From assembly GCA_964559355.1 (NCBI GenBank), contig CAZLHQ010000001.1, positions 62,001-126,000 of the forward strand: a stretch of DNA of 64,000 nucleotides, in the 5' to 3' direction. Within the stretch, counting starts at the first letter, position 1. Each line of letters starts with the position of its first letter. Shown piece by piece: positions 35,331 to 44,023 of this stretch. Made by a program: the position numbers and the translations under genes. The notes under the pieces were generated by a model. It was not told where the DNA came from. It searched no databases and saw nothing but the letters and a program-made list of their open reading frames with translations. This DNA is from JAEUMD01 sp964559355. GTDB taxonomy: Bacteria; Pseudomonadota; Alphaproteobacteria; Rhizobiales; Hyphomicrobiaceae.

Positions 35331-38300
35331 TCACTCGGCCGCGGCCGGTCGGCGTACCGTCAATTGCGTGAGAATGGCGCGCAGGGCTGCCGCCTTCAGC
35401 GGTTTGCGCAACAGCGGTAAGTCGTGCGAACGAACCTCACGCTGCACCTCGAGGCTGTGGTCGGCGGTGATGATGACGGCCGGCAAGGTGCGCTCGAGCG
35501 CTTTGCGGATGCGCAGTGCGGCATCGACGCCGGTGCCACTGTCGAGATGATAGTCGGCGAGCACGATGTCGGGCTCGAATGTGCCGGCGGCCAGCAGATC
35601 GAGGGCCAAATGCGCGCTGGAAGCCGTGCGCACCGTGCAGCCCCAACCGGTCAACAGTGCCTCCATGCCTGACAGCACGGCTGCTTCGTTGTCGATGCAC
35701 AAAACCGCAATTCCATTGAGGCTGCCGAGAGTGGGCGGCGACTGTGTGGCCACGGGCAAGGCGCGTGGCTGTGCGGCTGGGATGCGCACGCTGAATGTCG
35801 AGCCGCGGCGGGGAACCGAGACAAGCCTGATCGGATGATCGAGGATACGGCCGATGCGCTCGACGATGGACAGGCCGAGACCAAGTCCGCGCACATTGCT
35901 GCCTGGACCCTCGAGCCGCTGGAACTCCTTGAAGATGACGGTCTGCTTGTCCTCGGGGATGCCGGGGCCGGTATCGAGCACCTGAACCTCGAGCGTTTTG
36001 CCGAAATGGCGCACGCCCAGCAGCACGCCACCGCTGCGCGTATACTTGATGGCGTTGGATACGAGGTTTTGCAGCACGCGACGCAACAGTCGGCGGTCGG
36101 ACTTGACCCAGGCGCGCGTCGGAAACGTCTTCAGCCGTAATCCCTTCTCGCGCGCCATCGGTTCGAATTCGACCTTGAGCTGGTCAAATATCTCCGACAG
36201 CGCAAACTCGGTGGTCTCGGGCTCCAGCCGTCCCGCGTCCATCCGCGAAATTTCTATCAGCGCTGAGAAAATTTCCTCAACCGCCGACAACGAGGCATCG
36301 ACATTGCGCGCCAGCCTGCTCTCCGGCTCCACCAGCGGCCGCTCGCACAGGCTTGTTGCATAAAGGCGAGCGGCGTTGAGCGGCTGCAGGATGTCGTGGC
36401 TGGCGGCGGCGAGGAAGCGCGTCTTGTCGAGATTGGCCTCGTCGGCTTTCGACTTGGCAATCGCAAGGGCGGCGTTCACTTCCAGAAGTTCTGCTGTGCG
36501 TTCACGCACGCGCCGTTCGAGCGTTTCGTTGGCGCGCGCCAGAGCTTGGGCGGCGGCGACGCGATCGGTGATGTCGGAGAATGTCGCCACGATGCCGCCT
36601 TGTGGCATCGAGCTGGTTCGGATCTCGATGTGGCGACGGCCTCCCAGGATGCGCTCCTGGAACGTCTCTTTGCGCACGGCCAGGCGAAAGAGGCGGCTTT
36701 CGACGAGCTGGTCGATGTCGCCGGGGCCGAAATCGCCACGCTCCGCGCACACTCGCAAGATGCGATCGAGGGGTGCGCCGACGCGACCAATCTCGGCCGG
36801 CAGCTCGAGCAGCTCGCGGAACTGCCGGTTCCAGCAGATGAGCCGCATATCCTTGTCGAAGACGCTCAGGCCGTGACGCACCTGATCGATTGCCGATTGC
36901 AGCAGATCGCGGTTGTACTGCAACGCCTCGGAGGCGTCGTCGAGCAGCTTCAAGGCCGATTGGCTCGACATGCTGCCGCGCTTCAACAGCAAAGACAGCA
37001 CGAGGCGCGCGGAAGCCGAGCCGATGGCGCTCGACAACAGATGTTCGGCAAATCGGAACGACTGGATATCGGCCTCGGCTTCGCGTGCACCGGAAAGATT
37101 ACGGCTGGCGATGTAGTCGTTGAAGGAGCGCGCCGCACGGTCGACGCCGACATAGCGTCCGACATTGTGCTCCAGATCGGACATCGTAATGTTTGTGCGC
37201 CAGAGCCGGAATGAAGGAACGCTTTGTTGCGGCCGCGCCGGCTCGCCCTGCAAGAACAGTTGCGCCTGCAGTCGCTCGATCGGCTCGGGCTGTCGCAATA
37301 GCGATACGGTGAGGTAAGTCAGCAGATTTGCCGACAGCGACCACAGCACGCCGTGCGTCAGCGGCTCGAACTGCAGGTAGAACAATTCCTGCGGCCGCAG
37401 CAGACCGATGCTGAACGGTCCGTCATTGACGATCGAGATCGGCAGCCAGCCGGCCTTGGCAAACCATGGCAGAACCAGCGTATAGGCCCATACGCCGGTG
37501 CCCGCCAGAATGCCGGCGATGGCGCCGCGCGCGGTTCCGTTGCGCCACATCAGGCCGATGAAGAAGGCCGGCGCAAACTGGGCAATGGCCGCAAACGACA
37601 GCAGGCCAATCGCCGCCAGACCCTGCGAATGGCCAACCGTGTGATAGACGATATAGCTGAGCAGCAGGATCACCGCGATGGCGAGGCGGCGGATCAAGAG
37701 CAGCCACGGCGCCAGCTCGTTGTGCTTGGTCGTGTCGATCGAATCCTGGCGCAGCAGCAGCGGCACCACCAGGCCGTTACAGATCATGATGGCCAGGGCC
37801 ACGGATTCGACGATGACCATGGCAGTGGCCGCCGAGAGGCCGCCCAGAAACGCGACCAGCACCATGGCGCGGCTTTCAACCGACATCGGCAGCGCCAGCA
37901 TGAAGAAGTCAGGATCGCTGTCGCGCGGATTGAGGCTCATCAGGCCGGCCGCCGCGATAGGCACGACGAACAGGTTTATCAAGATGAGATAGAGGGGGAA
38001 CAGCCATGCCGCTCGCCGCACCTCAGTTTCGGAGTTGTTCTCGACCACGGCGACGTGGAATTGGCGCGGCAGCAGGATGACGGCGATGAAACTCAGCAAG
38101 GTAACGGTGAGCCAGATGCCGCCATTGAAGCCTTGCGCGAAGGTGCGGTCGACGATCGGGCTTTGCGCGGCGCGCGCCAGGAAGTTGTCCAACCCGCCGA
38201 AGACGCTGAAGATGACGAACACGCCGACGACGATGAAAGCGGCGAGCTTGACCACGGATTCGGCGGCCACCGCCAGCATCAATCCATCCTGGTGCTCGGT

Positions 38301-38861
38301 CGCATCGATATGGCGCGTGCCGAACAGGATGGCGAATGCGGCCAGCACCAGCGTTATGATAAGCGCAGTATCGGCGAATCCGATTTTCGGCATGTCGAGC
38401 GGCATCAGCGCATTGGCGCCGAGCACGGTTTCGATCGACACGCTGATCGCCTTCAATTGCAGGGCGATATACGGCAGCGATCCAATCAGTGCCACCACCG
38501 TGACGATGGCGGCAACGGCTTGGCTTTTGCCATAGCGAGCGGCGATGAAGTCTGCGACCGAGGTCAGGTTCTGGCTCTTGGCAAGACGCACGATGCGCAG
38601 CAGGATCGGCCGGCCGATGGTGAACAGCAGGATCGGACCAAGGTAGACGGGAATGAAATCGTAGCCGGTCGTGGCGGCCAGACCGACGCTGCCGAAAAAC
38701 GTCCACGATGTGCAATAGACGGCGAGCGACAGGGCATAGACGAACGGGCGCCCCGCGTGCGCGTCGGCAAGGCGCACGGTCTGGTCGCCGATCCAGGCCA
38801 GGGCGAACAGCGCGCTCAGGTAGAGCAGCGCGACGGAAAAGATGACCCAGCCTTCAATCAT
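35331..38861 (-). CDS. SSS-domain hybrid sensor histidine kinase, CrbS-like
   Basis: 1176 residues. Residues 1-500 form a sodium:solute-symporter-like membrane domain (LSLAVYCTSWTFFGSVGLAA near 45 is typical for CrbS/CbrA); then a linker, a PAS domain (about 680-790, GLSVFDKDMRLICWNRQFRE), a coiled coil, HisKA (FLAAASHDILQPLNAARLYA), HATPase (NLVSNAIKYTRSGGVLLGVR; DTGPGIPED; GLGLSIVERI) and a C-terminal receiver (IVLADYHLDSGTGVDAALRI). Start 38861 with AAGG seven bases upstream. It lies tail-to-tail with the CrbR-like gene and near the two-part symporter, so acetate-type sensing is the likely job. Confidence 0.9.
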   Translation of the reverse strand: MIEGWVIFSVALLYLSALFALAWIGDQTVRLADAHAGRPFVYALSLAVYCTSWTFFGSVGLAATTGYDFIPVYLGPILLFTIGRPILLRIVRLAKSQNLTSVADFIAARYGKSQAVAAIVTVVALIGSLPYIALQLKAISVSIETVLGANALMPLDMPKIGFADTALIITLVLAAFAILFGTRHIDATEHQDGLMLAVAAESVVKLAAFIVVGVFVIFSVFGGLDNFLARAAQSPIVDRTFAQGFNGGIWLTVTLLSFIAVILLPRQFHVAVVENNSETEVRRAAWLFPLYLILINLFVVPIAAAGLMSLNPRDSDPDFFMLALPMSVESRAMVLVAFLGGLSAATAMVIVESVALAIMICNGLVVPLLLRQDSIDTTKHNELAPWLLLIRRLAIAVILLLSYIVYHTVGHSQGLAAIGLLSFAAIAQFAPAFFIGLMWRNGTARGAIAGILAGTGVWAYTLVLPWFAKAGWLPISIVNDGPFSIGLLRPQELFYLQFEPLTHGVLWSLSANLLTYLTVSLLRQPEPIERLQAQLFLQGEPARPQQSVPSFRLWRTNITMSDLEHNVGRYVGVDRAARSFNDYIASRNLSGAREAEADIQSFRFAEHLLSSAIGSASARLVLSLLLKRGSMSSQSALKLLDDASEALQYNRDLLQSAIDQVRHGLSVFDKDMRLICWNRQFRELLELPAEIGRVGAPLDRILRVCAERGDFGPGDIDQLVESRLFRLAVRKETFQERILGGRRHIEIRTSSMPQGGIVATFSDITDRVAAAQALARANETLERRVRERTAELLEVNAALAIAKSKADEANLDKTRFLAAASHDILQPLNAARLYATSLCERPLVEPESRLARNVDASLSAVEEIFSALIEISRMDAGRLEPETTEFALSEIFDQLKVEFEPMAREKGLRLKTFPTRAWVKSDRRLLRRVLQNLVSNAIKYTRSGGVLLGVRHFGKTLEVQVLDTGPGIPEDKQTVIFKEFQRLEGPGSNVRGLGLGLSIVERIGRILDHPIRLVSVPRRGSTFSVRIPAAQPRALPVATQSPPTLGSLNGIAVLCIDNEAAVLSGMEALLTGWGCTVRTASSAHLALDLLAAGTFEPDIVLADYHLDSGTGVDAALRIRKALERTLPAVIITADHSLEVQREVRSHDLPLLRKPLKAAALRAILTQLTVRRPAAAE

Positions 38862-39259
38862 GAATGCCTTGGGATGAGAATAACAGAACGGTTGCGCGAG
38901 TGCCGTCAGCCCGGGCTGCAGCACGCCACCATACGTCGCTGCAACGGACAGAAAAAGCCGGATTTTCCAAAATGTTGGTCAATCATGCGCGATTGCCGCC
39001 GCGTCATCGGGTCGGGCATTCGGTGGCTGATGACGCCGCCAGCGACCATTCACATTTAACTTCGAACCCAGCGAGAATTGTGTCTATGTCTGCGAACCAA
39101 TTGTCCACTTAACGGACTTTAAATAATGTGATTTTGCTTGCGATTCGGCTGCTTGCGTCGTGCGGGGGTTAGTCAAGTCGTACTCGTTGGATCACATCAC
39201 GAACCAATCGGGGGCCGGCGCCAGGATGCGCAGCCCGCAAACAAGCGAAGGGGCTCATC
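38862..39259. other. Divergent region between sensor kinase and mscL
   Basis: 398 bases. It should hold two promoters. AT-rich around 39095-39140. I see no gene and no clear operator. Confidence 0.4.
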
Positions 39260-39664
39260 ATGGGCATGCTGCAAGAGTTCAAGGAATTTGCCGTCAAGGG
39301 CAACATGATCGACATGGCTGTCGGTATCATCATCGGCGGCGCTTTCGGCACCATCGTCAAATCGCTGGTCGAAGACGTGATCATGCCGCCGATCGGAATG
39401 CTGCTCGGCGGCGTCGATTTCTCCGACATCAAGATTCCGCTCAAGGCCGCTGCAAATGGCAAAGACGCAGTGTCCATGAACATCGGCACGTTTTTCAATA
39501 ACGTCATCAGTTTCTTGATCGTGGCCTGGGCCGTGTTCATGCTGGTGAAGGCGATCAACGAGCTGAAGAAGCGCTTCGAGAAGGAAAAGGCTGCAGCTCC
39601 GCCGCCAGCCCCGACGCCGACCGAAGTCTTGCTGACCGAAATCCGCGATTCTCTGAAGAAGTAA
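39260..39664 (+). CDS. mscL: Large-conductance mechanosensitive channel
   Basis: 134 residues, the normal MscL length. N-terminal amphipathic helix and pore helix: LQEFKEFAVKGNMIDMAVGI, IIGGAFGTIVKSLVEDVIMP; then P-I-GMLLGGVDFSD, the periplasmic loop, TM2 around VISFLIVAWAVFMLVKAINE and a charged C-terminal helix. Releases solutes on hypo-osmotic shock. A hairpin 31 bases after the stop may terminate it. Confidence 0.97.
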   Translation: MGMLQEFKEFAVKGNMIDMAVGIIIGGAFGTIVKSLVEDVIMPPIGMLLGGVDFSDIKIPLKAAANGKDAVSMNIGTFFNNVISFLIVAWAVFMLVKAINELKKRFEKEKAAAPPPAPTPTEVLLTEIRDSLKK

Positions 39665-39694
39665 CATCGCTGTTGTGACTGCCGCAGCATGCAA

Positions 39695-39720
39695 TGCCCG
39701 CCTCGGCAACGGGGTGGGCA
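39695..39720 (+). terminator. Probable terminator of mscL
   Basis: TGCCCGCCTCG-GCAA-CGGGGTGGGCA: 11-bp stem with two G.T pairs and a GCAA tetraloop, followed only by TTT. Weak U-tract, so efficiency is uncertain. Confidence 0.5.
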
Positions 39721-39837
39721 TTTGCATGTCCGCACTTGCTTGTTCGCACTATGGCTGCGGAGTGCGGACCGGCGCCGGCGTCACGCTTGAACGCATCTTT
39801 GCGCCGTTGAGGCCGTATGCTAGATCTGCCGCGCAAA

Positions 39838-39912
39838 GCGGGCGTAGTTCAGTGGTAGAACATCAGCTTCCCAAGCTGAGTGTCGTGGGTTCGATTCCCA
39901 TCGCCCGCTCCA
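39838..39912 (+). tRNA. tRNA-Gly (anticodon CCC)
   Basis: Acceptor arm GCGGGCG (39838-39844) pairs with CGCCCGC (39902-39908); discriminator T and an encoded CCA follow (39910-39912). D-arm GTTCAGTGGTAGAAC, anticodon arm TCAGC-TTCCCAA-GCTGA giving CCC, T-arm GTGGG-TTCGATT-CCCAT. 72 bases plus CCA. Confidence 0.97.
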
Positions 39913-40387
39913 AACATGCAATTGCCCCCGGCGGCTCCGTGGGTGGCAGGCCATCCCAAAAATGATTGCAAGAGCGAGGTTGCGGCCTCGCGCCGAATGA
40001 AGCCGTTGGAATGGCATGCTGTTTGGCTAGACTTTAGTCTAAGGTGTTTTCGGGCACCATCTTGACCTCCAGCCGCTCGATTCGGACTTGCGTTCGGCCA
40101 TGCGAGATGACGCGGTCAGAGCACATTGTGAGGCGAAGCAATGGCCTAGTGGCCAATGATATCGTCCATCGCGAACGACGCGCTGCGTTGCACTCGCAAA
40201 TATACCGCAATGCATCATGTGCCAATCGTGACACGGCCAGCAAAATCAATGGGTTGTGCGTAGCCGCATTTGATTTTTATCACTTGGCTCGCCGTCAATT
40301 TGTGTTTTGATATTCGAATATTCGTTTCGTGCCGGGTCGATTCGCCTGGTGCGGTGGGTTAGGCGCTCGGATGAGGGGAAGCCGCGC
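39913..40387. other. Intergenic region after tRNA-Gly
   Basis: 475 bases without a convincing gene. It includes a short palindrome TAGACT-TT-AGTCTA (40028-40041). No integrase or att-like repeat of the tRNA 3' end was seen downstream. Confidence 0.4.
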
Positions 40388-40552
40388 GTGAAAGCTGTCG
40401 TCTACAACGTTTTCGCCAACACTGGCTGTCTTTGGGTCGGTCTTGCCGCGGTTCTCATGCTGCCGGCATTTACCGCCGACGCATATTTTTGGCTGCCTGC
40501 CGCGCTTGCCGCGCAGGTATGGGTGTGCATCGTCCGTCGCGCCGGCAACTGA
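40388..40552 (+). CDS. Putative small membrane protein
   Basis: 54 residues from a GTG at 40388 with GAGGGGAA seven bases upstream. Two hydrophobic segments: NTGCLWVGLAAVLMLPAFTA and YFWLPAALAAQVWVCIVRR. No family recognised. A ribosome site, hydrophobic pattern and compact size support a real gene, but composition alone could produce this. Confidence 0.4.
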   Translation: MKAVVYNVFANTGCLWVGLAAVLMLPAFTADAYFWLPAALAAQVWVCIVRRAGN

Positions 40553-40817
40553 CCGCATATATACGCTTCGTTTGCGACGGTTTTTGTGACAGTCGAGGGG
40601 TGGCCGTTCGAGCCTTCTGGGGTGCAGGGGGTTCGTTGGTTTATCACGCCAGTTTCCGTTTATTTTGATGCCGCCCGGTGGAGCCGCTGCAGCCCGTATC
40701 AATACGGGGGGCGGGCTCGTCGCGGTTCGCTGCGTCAGCGCGTTGGGTTGGCTCGCCATGACGCGCCCGGCCTTGCAACCGCGCACAAGAGCGCCGCGAC
40801 AGCGTATCTGGCGCATC
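40553..40817. other. Intergenic region downstream of the SucD-like gene
   Basis: No gene seen. Contains a tight hairpin CCCGTAT-CA-ATACGGG (40693-40708). Bounded on the right by the truncated dispersed repeat copy C. Confidence 0.35.
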
Positions 40818-40885
40818 TTTGATCGAGAATCTGATTCACGCCCTCGATGGAAGCGCTTGCGCCTCCATCTCGGACGATCACGCTC
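40818..40885 (-). repeat. Dispersed structured repeat, copy C (truncated)
   Basis: Read on the minus strand it starts GAGCGTGATCGTC, runs through an imperfect hairpin around CGCAAGCG and ends GAATCAGATTCTCGATCAA, matching the first ~68 bases of copies A and B. It begins within the stop codon of the SucD-like gene (TAG at 40885-40887). Confidence 0.7.
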
Positions 40886-41757
40886 TATAGCAGCGCCTCG
40901 CGCATGGCAGCGCCGACGCGGCTGGCGTCCGCCACGACATGAACGCCCGCCTGCTCCAGCGATCTGATTTTGTCGGCTGCGCTGCCCGATCCCTGGGTGG
41001 CAAGTGCTCCGGCATGTCCCATGCGCCGCTCCGGCGGGGCATGGCGTCCAGCGATCAGTGCGACGACAGGCTTTGCCGGTTTGCGCGCGGCGATCAGGTT
41101 GGCGACGTCTTCCTCGTCGGTGCCGCCGATCTCGCCGATAACGATGATGCCGCTGGTGTCGGTGTCGTCGAGGAACATCGCGACCGTATCCTTGAGGCTC
41201 AGCCCGTGAACGGGGTCGCCGCCGACGCCCACTGTCGTCGATTGACCGAGGCCCGCGCGGGTCGTCTGCAGCACCACCTCGCTCGTGAGCGAGGCCGACC
41301 GCGAGGCGATGCCGATGCCGCCGCGTCGGGCGTCAAGCGTTGCCATGACACCGAGCTGGCCGATACCGGGAGCCAACACGCCCTGGCTATTGGGGCCGAC
41401 GAGCTTCGTCTTCGTTCCATTGAGAGCCTGGCGCACGCGCACCATGTCGAGCACGGGAATGCGTTCGGTGACACACACGAGCAGGTCGAGCCCCGCCTCG
41501 ATGCCCTCGATCATCGCCGCGGCCGCGTTTTGCGGCGGCACGAACACAAGGCTGGCGCTGGCTCCGGTGCTATCTACGGCCTCGCGCACGGTGTTGAAGA
41601 TCGGCAAGTCGAGATGCGTACGCCCGCCCTTGCCGGGAACGACACCGCCCACCAGTCGCGTGCCGTAAGAGAGCATGCGTGCGCAATGGAACGTCGCGGC
41701 GCGACCGGTCAGTCCCTGGCAAATCACCTTCGTTTCAGGCGTGATGAGAATGGCCAT
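40885..41757 (-). CDS. sucD: Succinate-CoA ligase alpha-subunit paralogue
   Basis: 290 residues of the SucD fold: CoA-binding ILITPETKVICQGLTGRAAT, GGVVPGKGGRTHLDLPIFNT, and RRMGHAGAL with the phosphorylated His at about residue 248. Differences from standard SucD: GPNSQGV for GPNCPGV and SRSASLTSE for SRSGTLTYE, both close to the CoA/active site. The start overlaps the stop of the beta-like gene by one base. It is not MtkB-like in these motifs. Probably an acid-CoA ligase with altered substrate; succinate, malate or another dicarboxylate cannot be told apart. Confidence 0.75.
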   Translation of the reverse strand: MAILITPETKVICQGLTGRAATFHCARMLSYGTRLVGGVVPGKGGRTHLDLPIFNTVREAVDSTGASASLVFVPPQNAAAAMIEGIEAGLDLLVCVTERIPVLDMVRVRQALNGTKTKLVGPNSQGVLAPGIGQLGVMATLDARRGGIGIASRSASLTSEVVLQTTRAGLGQSTTVGVGGDPVHGLSLKDTVAMFLDDTDTSGIIVIGEIGGTDEEDVANLIAARKPAKPVVALIAGRHAPPERRMGHAGALATQGSGSAADKIRSLEQAGVHVVADASRVGAAMREALL

Positions 41758-42938
41758 TATGCTGCCTCCTGGCGTGCGGCCTTGACGGCGCTGCTGGCGC
41801 CTTCGGCCATGTCGGCTGCCGCGGTGTAGGCGACGCCGTTGTTCTTCAAGACCGTGGTGGCAAACTGTGCGTTGTTGCCGGCCATGCGAATGACAATGGG
41901 CATGCGGCGGCCCGAGCGGCGCATGGCGATGCCGATGCCTTCCGCGATCGTGTCGCAGCGTTGCATGCCGCCGCCATGCACGTTGACATAGATGGAGCGG
42001 ATCGCCGGGTTCTTCAGCAGCAGGGCGAAGCCGTGCGCGATGTCGAGACTGGTCGCTGTCGTGCGAATATCCATGAAGTTGGCGGGCTTGCCGCCAGCAT
42101 CGACGATGAGATCATGAGTGACGAGTGCGAGACCGGCGCCGTTGACGACGCAACCGATGTCGCCATCGAGCCGCATGTAGTTGATCTGATGTTGTTGCGC
42201 CTCGAGCTCCGCGGGGTCGGTGGCATTGATGCGGCCGTCACGTAGCTTCTTAAGATCGCTGCGGCGGAACAGGGCATTGTCGTCGATTGTGATTTTGGCG
42301 TCGAGCGCCATCAGATGGCCATCGGTAGTCACGCACAACGGGTTGATTTCGGCCAGCGTCGCATCCGAGCCGATCATGGCGGCGGCCAGATTGCGCATGA
42401 CGATGGCAAGAGCCTTGCGCAGCTTCTCGTCGCTGACGGCGCTGGACGCCAGGCTATCGAAGTCGCCAGTGAGGCGATTGTCCTCGATGCTGAGCGGCAG
42501 GCGGGTAACGAGGCCTTTCTCCTTGCCCGCGCGCTTCTCGATGTCCTCGCCTCCTCGATCGGAGGCAAGCATGACGATTTCGCCGGTTGCCTTGTCGAGT
42601 GTCACGGCGAGATAGAGGTTCTGCGCGACCCGCACCATCTCTTCCACATGCACGCTGTCGACCAGCGCAGCCATTGCCCCGGTCTGGCTGGTGACCAGCT
42701 TGGAGCCGATCAACTGGGCGGCCGCTTTCTCGACCTCGACGGCGTTGGACGCAAAGCGAATGCCGCCGGCGCTCTTGCGATCGCCGGCAAGAATTTGCGC
42801 CTTGACGACGTAGGATGCCGAGCCCAGCCGGCGTGCGGCCTGGCCAGCCTGATCGGCGGTGCGCGCCGTCTCGCCGATGGGTGTGGGAATGCCATAAGCG
42901 GCCAGCAGCCGTTTGGCCTGGTGCTCGTAGAGATCCAT
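41757..42938 (-). CDS. sucC: Succinate-CoA ligase beta-subunit paralogue (ATP-grasp)
   Basis: 393 residues, normal SucC/MtkA length. ATP-grasp start MDLYEHQAKRLLAAYGIPTP, LAEINPL, ALDAKITIDDNALFR and GCVVNGAGLAL are conserved. The usual DVGGGAT is DIRTTAT (residues 290-296) and NIFGGIV/M is NVHGGGM (319-325); the latter loop lies at the carboxylate site in SCS structures. The start at 42938 has GGGAGGGG just upstream; a longer frame to 43043 is rejected. Forms a two-gene operon with the alpha-like subunit. Context gives no pathway partner. Confidence 0.75.
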   Translation of the reverse strand: MDLYEHQAKRLLAAYGIPTPIGETARTADQAGQAARRLGSASYVVKAQILAGDRKSAGGIRFASNAVEVEKAAAQLIGSKLVTSQTGAMAALVDSVHVEEMVRVAQNLYLAVTLDKATGEIVMLASDRGGEDIEKRAGKEKGLVTRLPLSIEDNRLTGDFDSLASSAVSDEKLRKALAIVMRNLAAAMIGSDATLAEINPLCVTTDGHLMALDAKITIDDNALFRRSDLKKLRDGRINATDPAELEAQQHQINYMRLDGDIGCVVNGAGLALVTHDLIVDAGGKPANFMDIRTTATSLDIAHGFALLLKNPAIRSIYVNVHGGGMQRCDTIAEGIGIAMRRSGRRMPIVIRMAGNNAQFATTVLKNNGVAYTAAADMAEGASSAVKAARQEAA

Positions 42939-43175
42939 GGGCCCCTCCCAGGGGTCGCTGCCGCTGTTATTGTCTTCTTGCGGCGGGTGCACGTTTTTTT
43001 TTTGGCGTAACTCCTCGGACGACAAGCGCCAGGCTTGAGTCACGGTGAGCCACTGCCGATGATAGTCGCGAAGATCGTTGTCCGGCTCGGCAAAGTTATT
43101 GGCATATTGTATGCCACAGACTATCGCGTGTCGAGAGGGAGTAGGGGGCAGAATGCAGAATCCAGAAGGCAGATC

Positions 43176-43233
43176 TTGGGGGAGAGCGGGCTTGGGGGAG
43201 CGTGGGCCTGGGGAGTGCGGGTTTGGAGCGGGC
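43176..43233 (+). repeat. Degenerate G-rich tandem array
   Basis: Roughly 15-17-base units of the form TTGGGGGAGAGCGGGC, TTGGGGGAGCGTGGGCC, TGGGGAGTGCGGGTT, TGGAGCGGGCG. The plus strand has six G-runs of three or more within 50 bases, enough for a G-quadruplex. Further weak units follow (GTCTTGGGGGAGTGCGC at about 43300). Confidence 0.65.
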
Positions 43234-43335
43234 GTTCTCGGGTCGTGCAGGTCTCGGAGGTGCGGTTTGAGGGAGGGTCGAACGTGGTGAGGGTGAGTCT
43301 TGGGGGAGTGCGCGTCTTAGGGAGTGCAGGTCTTG

Positions 43336-43459
43336 GAGCCTGATCGTCCTCGATGGAAACGCTTGTCGTTTCCATCGAGGACGTGAATCAGACTCTCAAT
43401 CAAGGACTTAGAGCAGGCCACCATGGCACGAGGCGATTCCATGTAAGTTGAACCTGCTC
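43336..43459 (+). repeat. Dispersed structured repeat, copy B (best preserved)
   Basis: 124 bases with two stem-loops. First: arms of 17 bp (43345-43361 and 43367-43383) with loop CTTGT. Second: AGAGCAGG (43410-43417) with CCTGCTCT (43453-43460), enclosing CATGG/CCATG. Matches copy A over its whole length and copy C over its first half. Confidence 0.8.
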
Positions 43460-44023
43460 TAAGGGAGCGCGGTTCATCGACTGGCAGGCGCATTTGGCAG
43501 CACCACGACTCGGTGGCATGCCGGAGCGGGTAACGGGGCGGGCAGCATGGGCCCCGGCCGATCCGAGTGCCAACGTGGGTGAGCGCGCCGGTCGCCGTCC
43601 CGAGCCGCAATCGCACAACGCCGCTTTTCAGGTTTCCGGCTGCAGCAATTCCTGAAGCGACAGCGTGACCACGCGGCTTCGATTTCGCCTGCTCGAACGT
43701 GCACCTGCGAGATCGAGCTGTGCCGTGCTGTTGAGTTGGACGATGTGCGCGCGAAGCGATGTGGCAAAGGTGGCAGCGGGCGGCATTCAGAGCGCATGGC
43801 GATGAACCAGCACAAATGCACGCCGCAAACTGCCTTTCGCAAGGGCACCTGCTGCCTCGTTGAGCAGATGTTCATCGTTTCATCGCATGAGCCGCTTGGC
43901 TAGATTGACGTCAGAGCGTTGCGGAACAAGGTTGGCGTGAAATATGCGATGCGCTCGCTGCATTCACGTTAGACGTCGCCGCGGCGGTTGGCTCGCGTCG
44001 TCAGATCTGCCAATGAGGAACCT

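Larger units (their letters stand above)
42939..44023. other. Repeat-rich intergenic region
   Basis: 1085 bases between divergent operons. Contains the G-rich degenerate array (43176-43233, with weaker units on to about 43335) and dispersed repeat copy B (43336-43459). The rest (43460-44010) has open frames on both strands but no motif that I recognise; I see no gene. Confidence 0.5.

Noticed and set aside
37353..39059. Long plus-strand open frame (568 codons)
   Set aside because: Antisense of the sensor kinase; low-complexity Asp/His/Gln-rich product with no motif, while the minus strand encodes clear SSS, HisKA and receiver domains.
39838..41760. Genomic island inserted at tRNA-Gly
   Set aside because: No integrase and no repeat of the tRNA 3' end found downstream; neighbouring genes are metabolic.
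40885..42938. Malate thiokinase mtkAB of the serine cycle
   Set aside because: Diagnostic loops differ from both MtkAB and SucCD, and no serine-cycle genes are adjacent.
43474..43875. Minus-strand open frame of 133 codons with many Cys and Arg
   Set aside because: Composition typical of GC-rich random frames; no family features, no good ribosome site.
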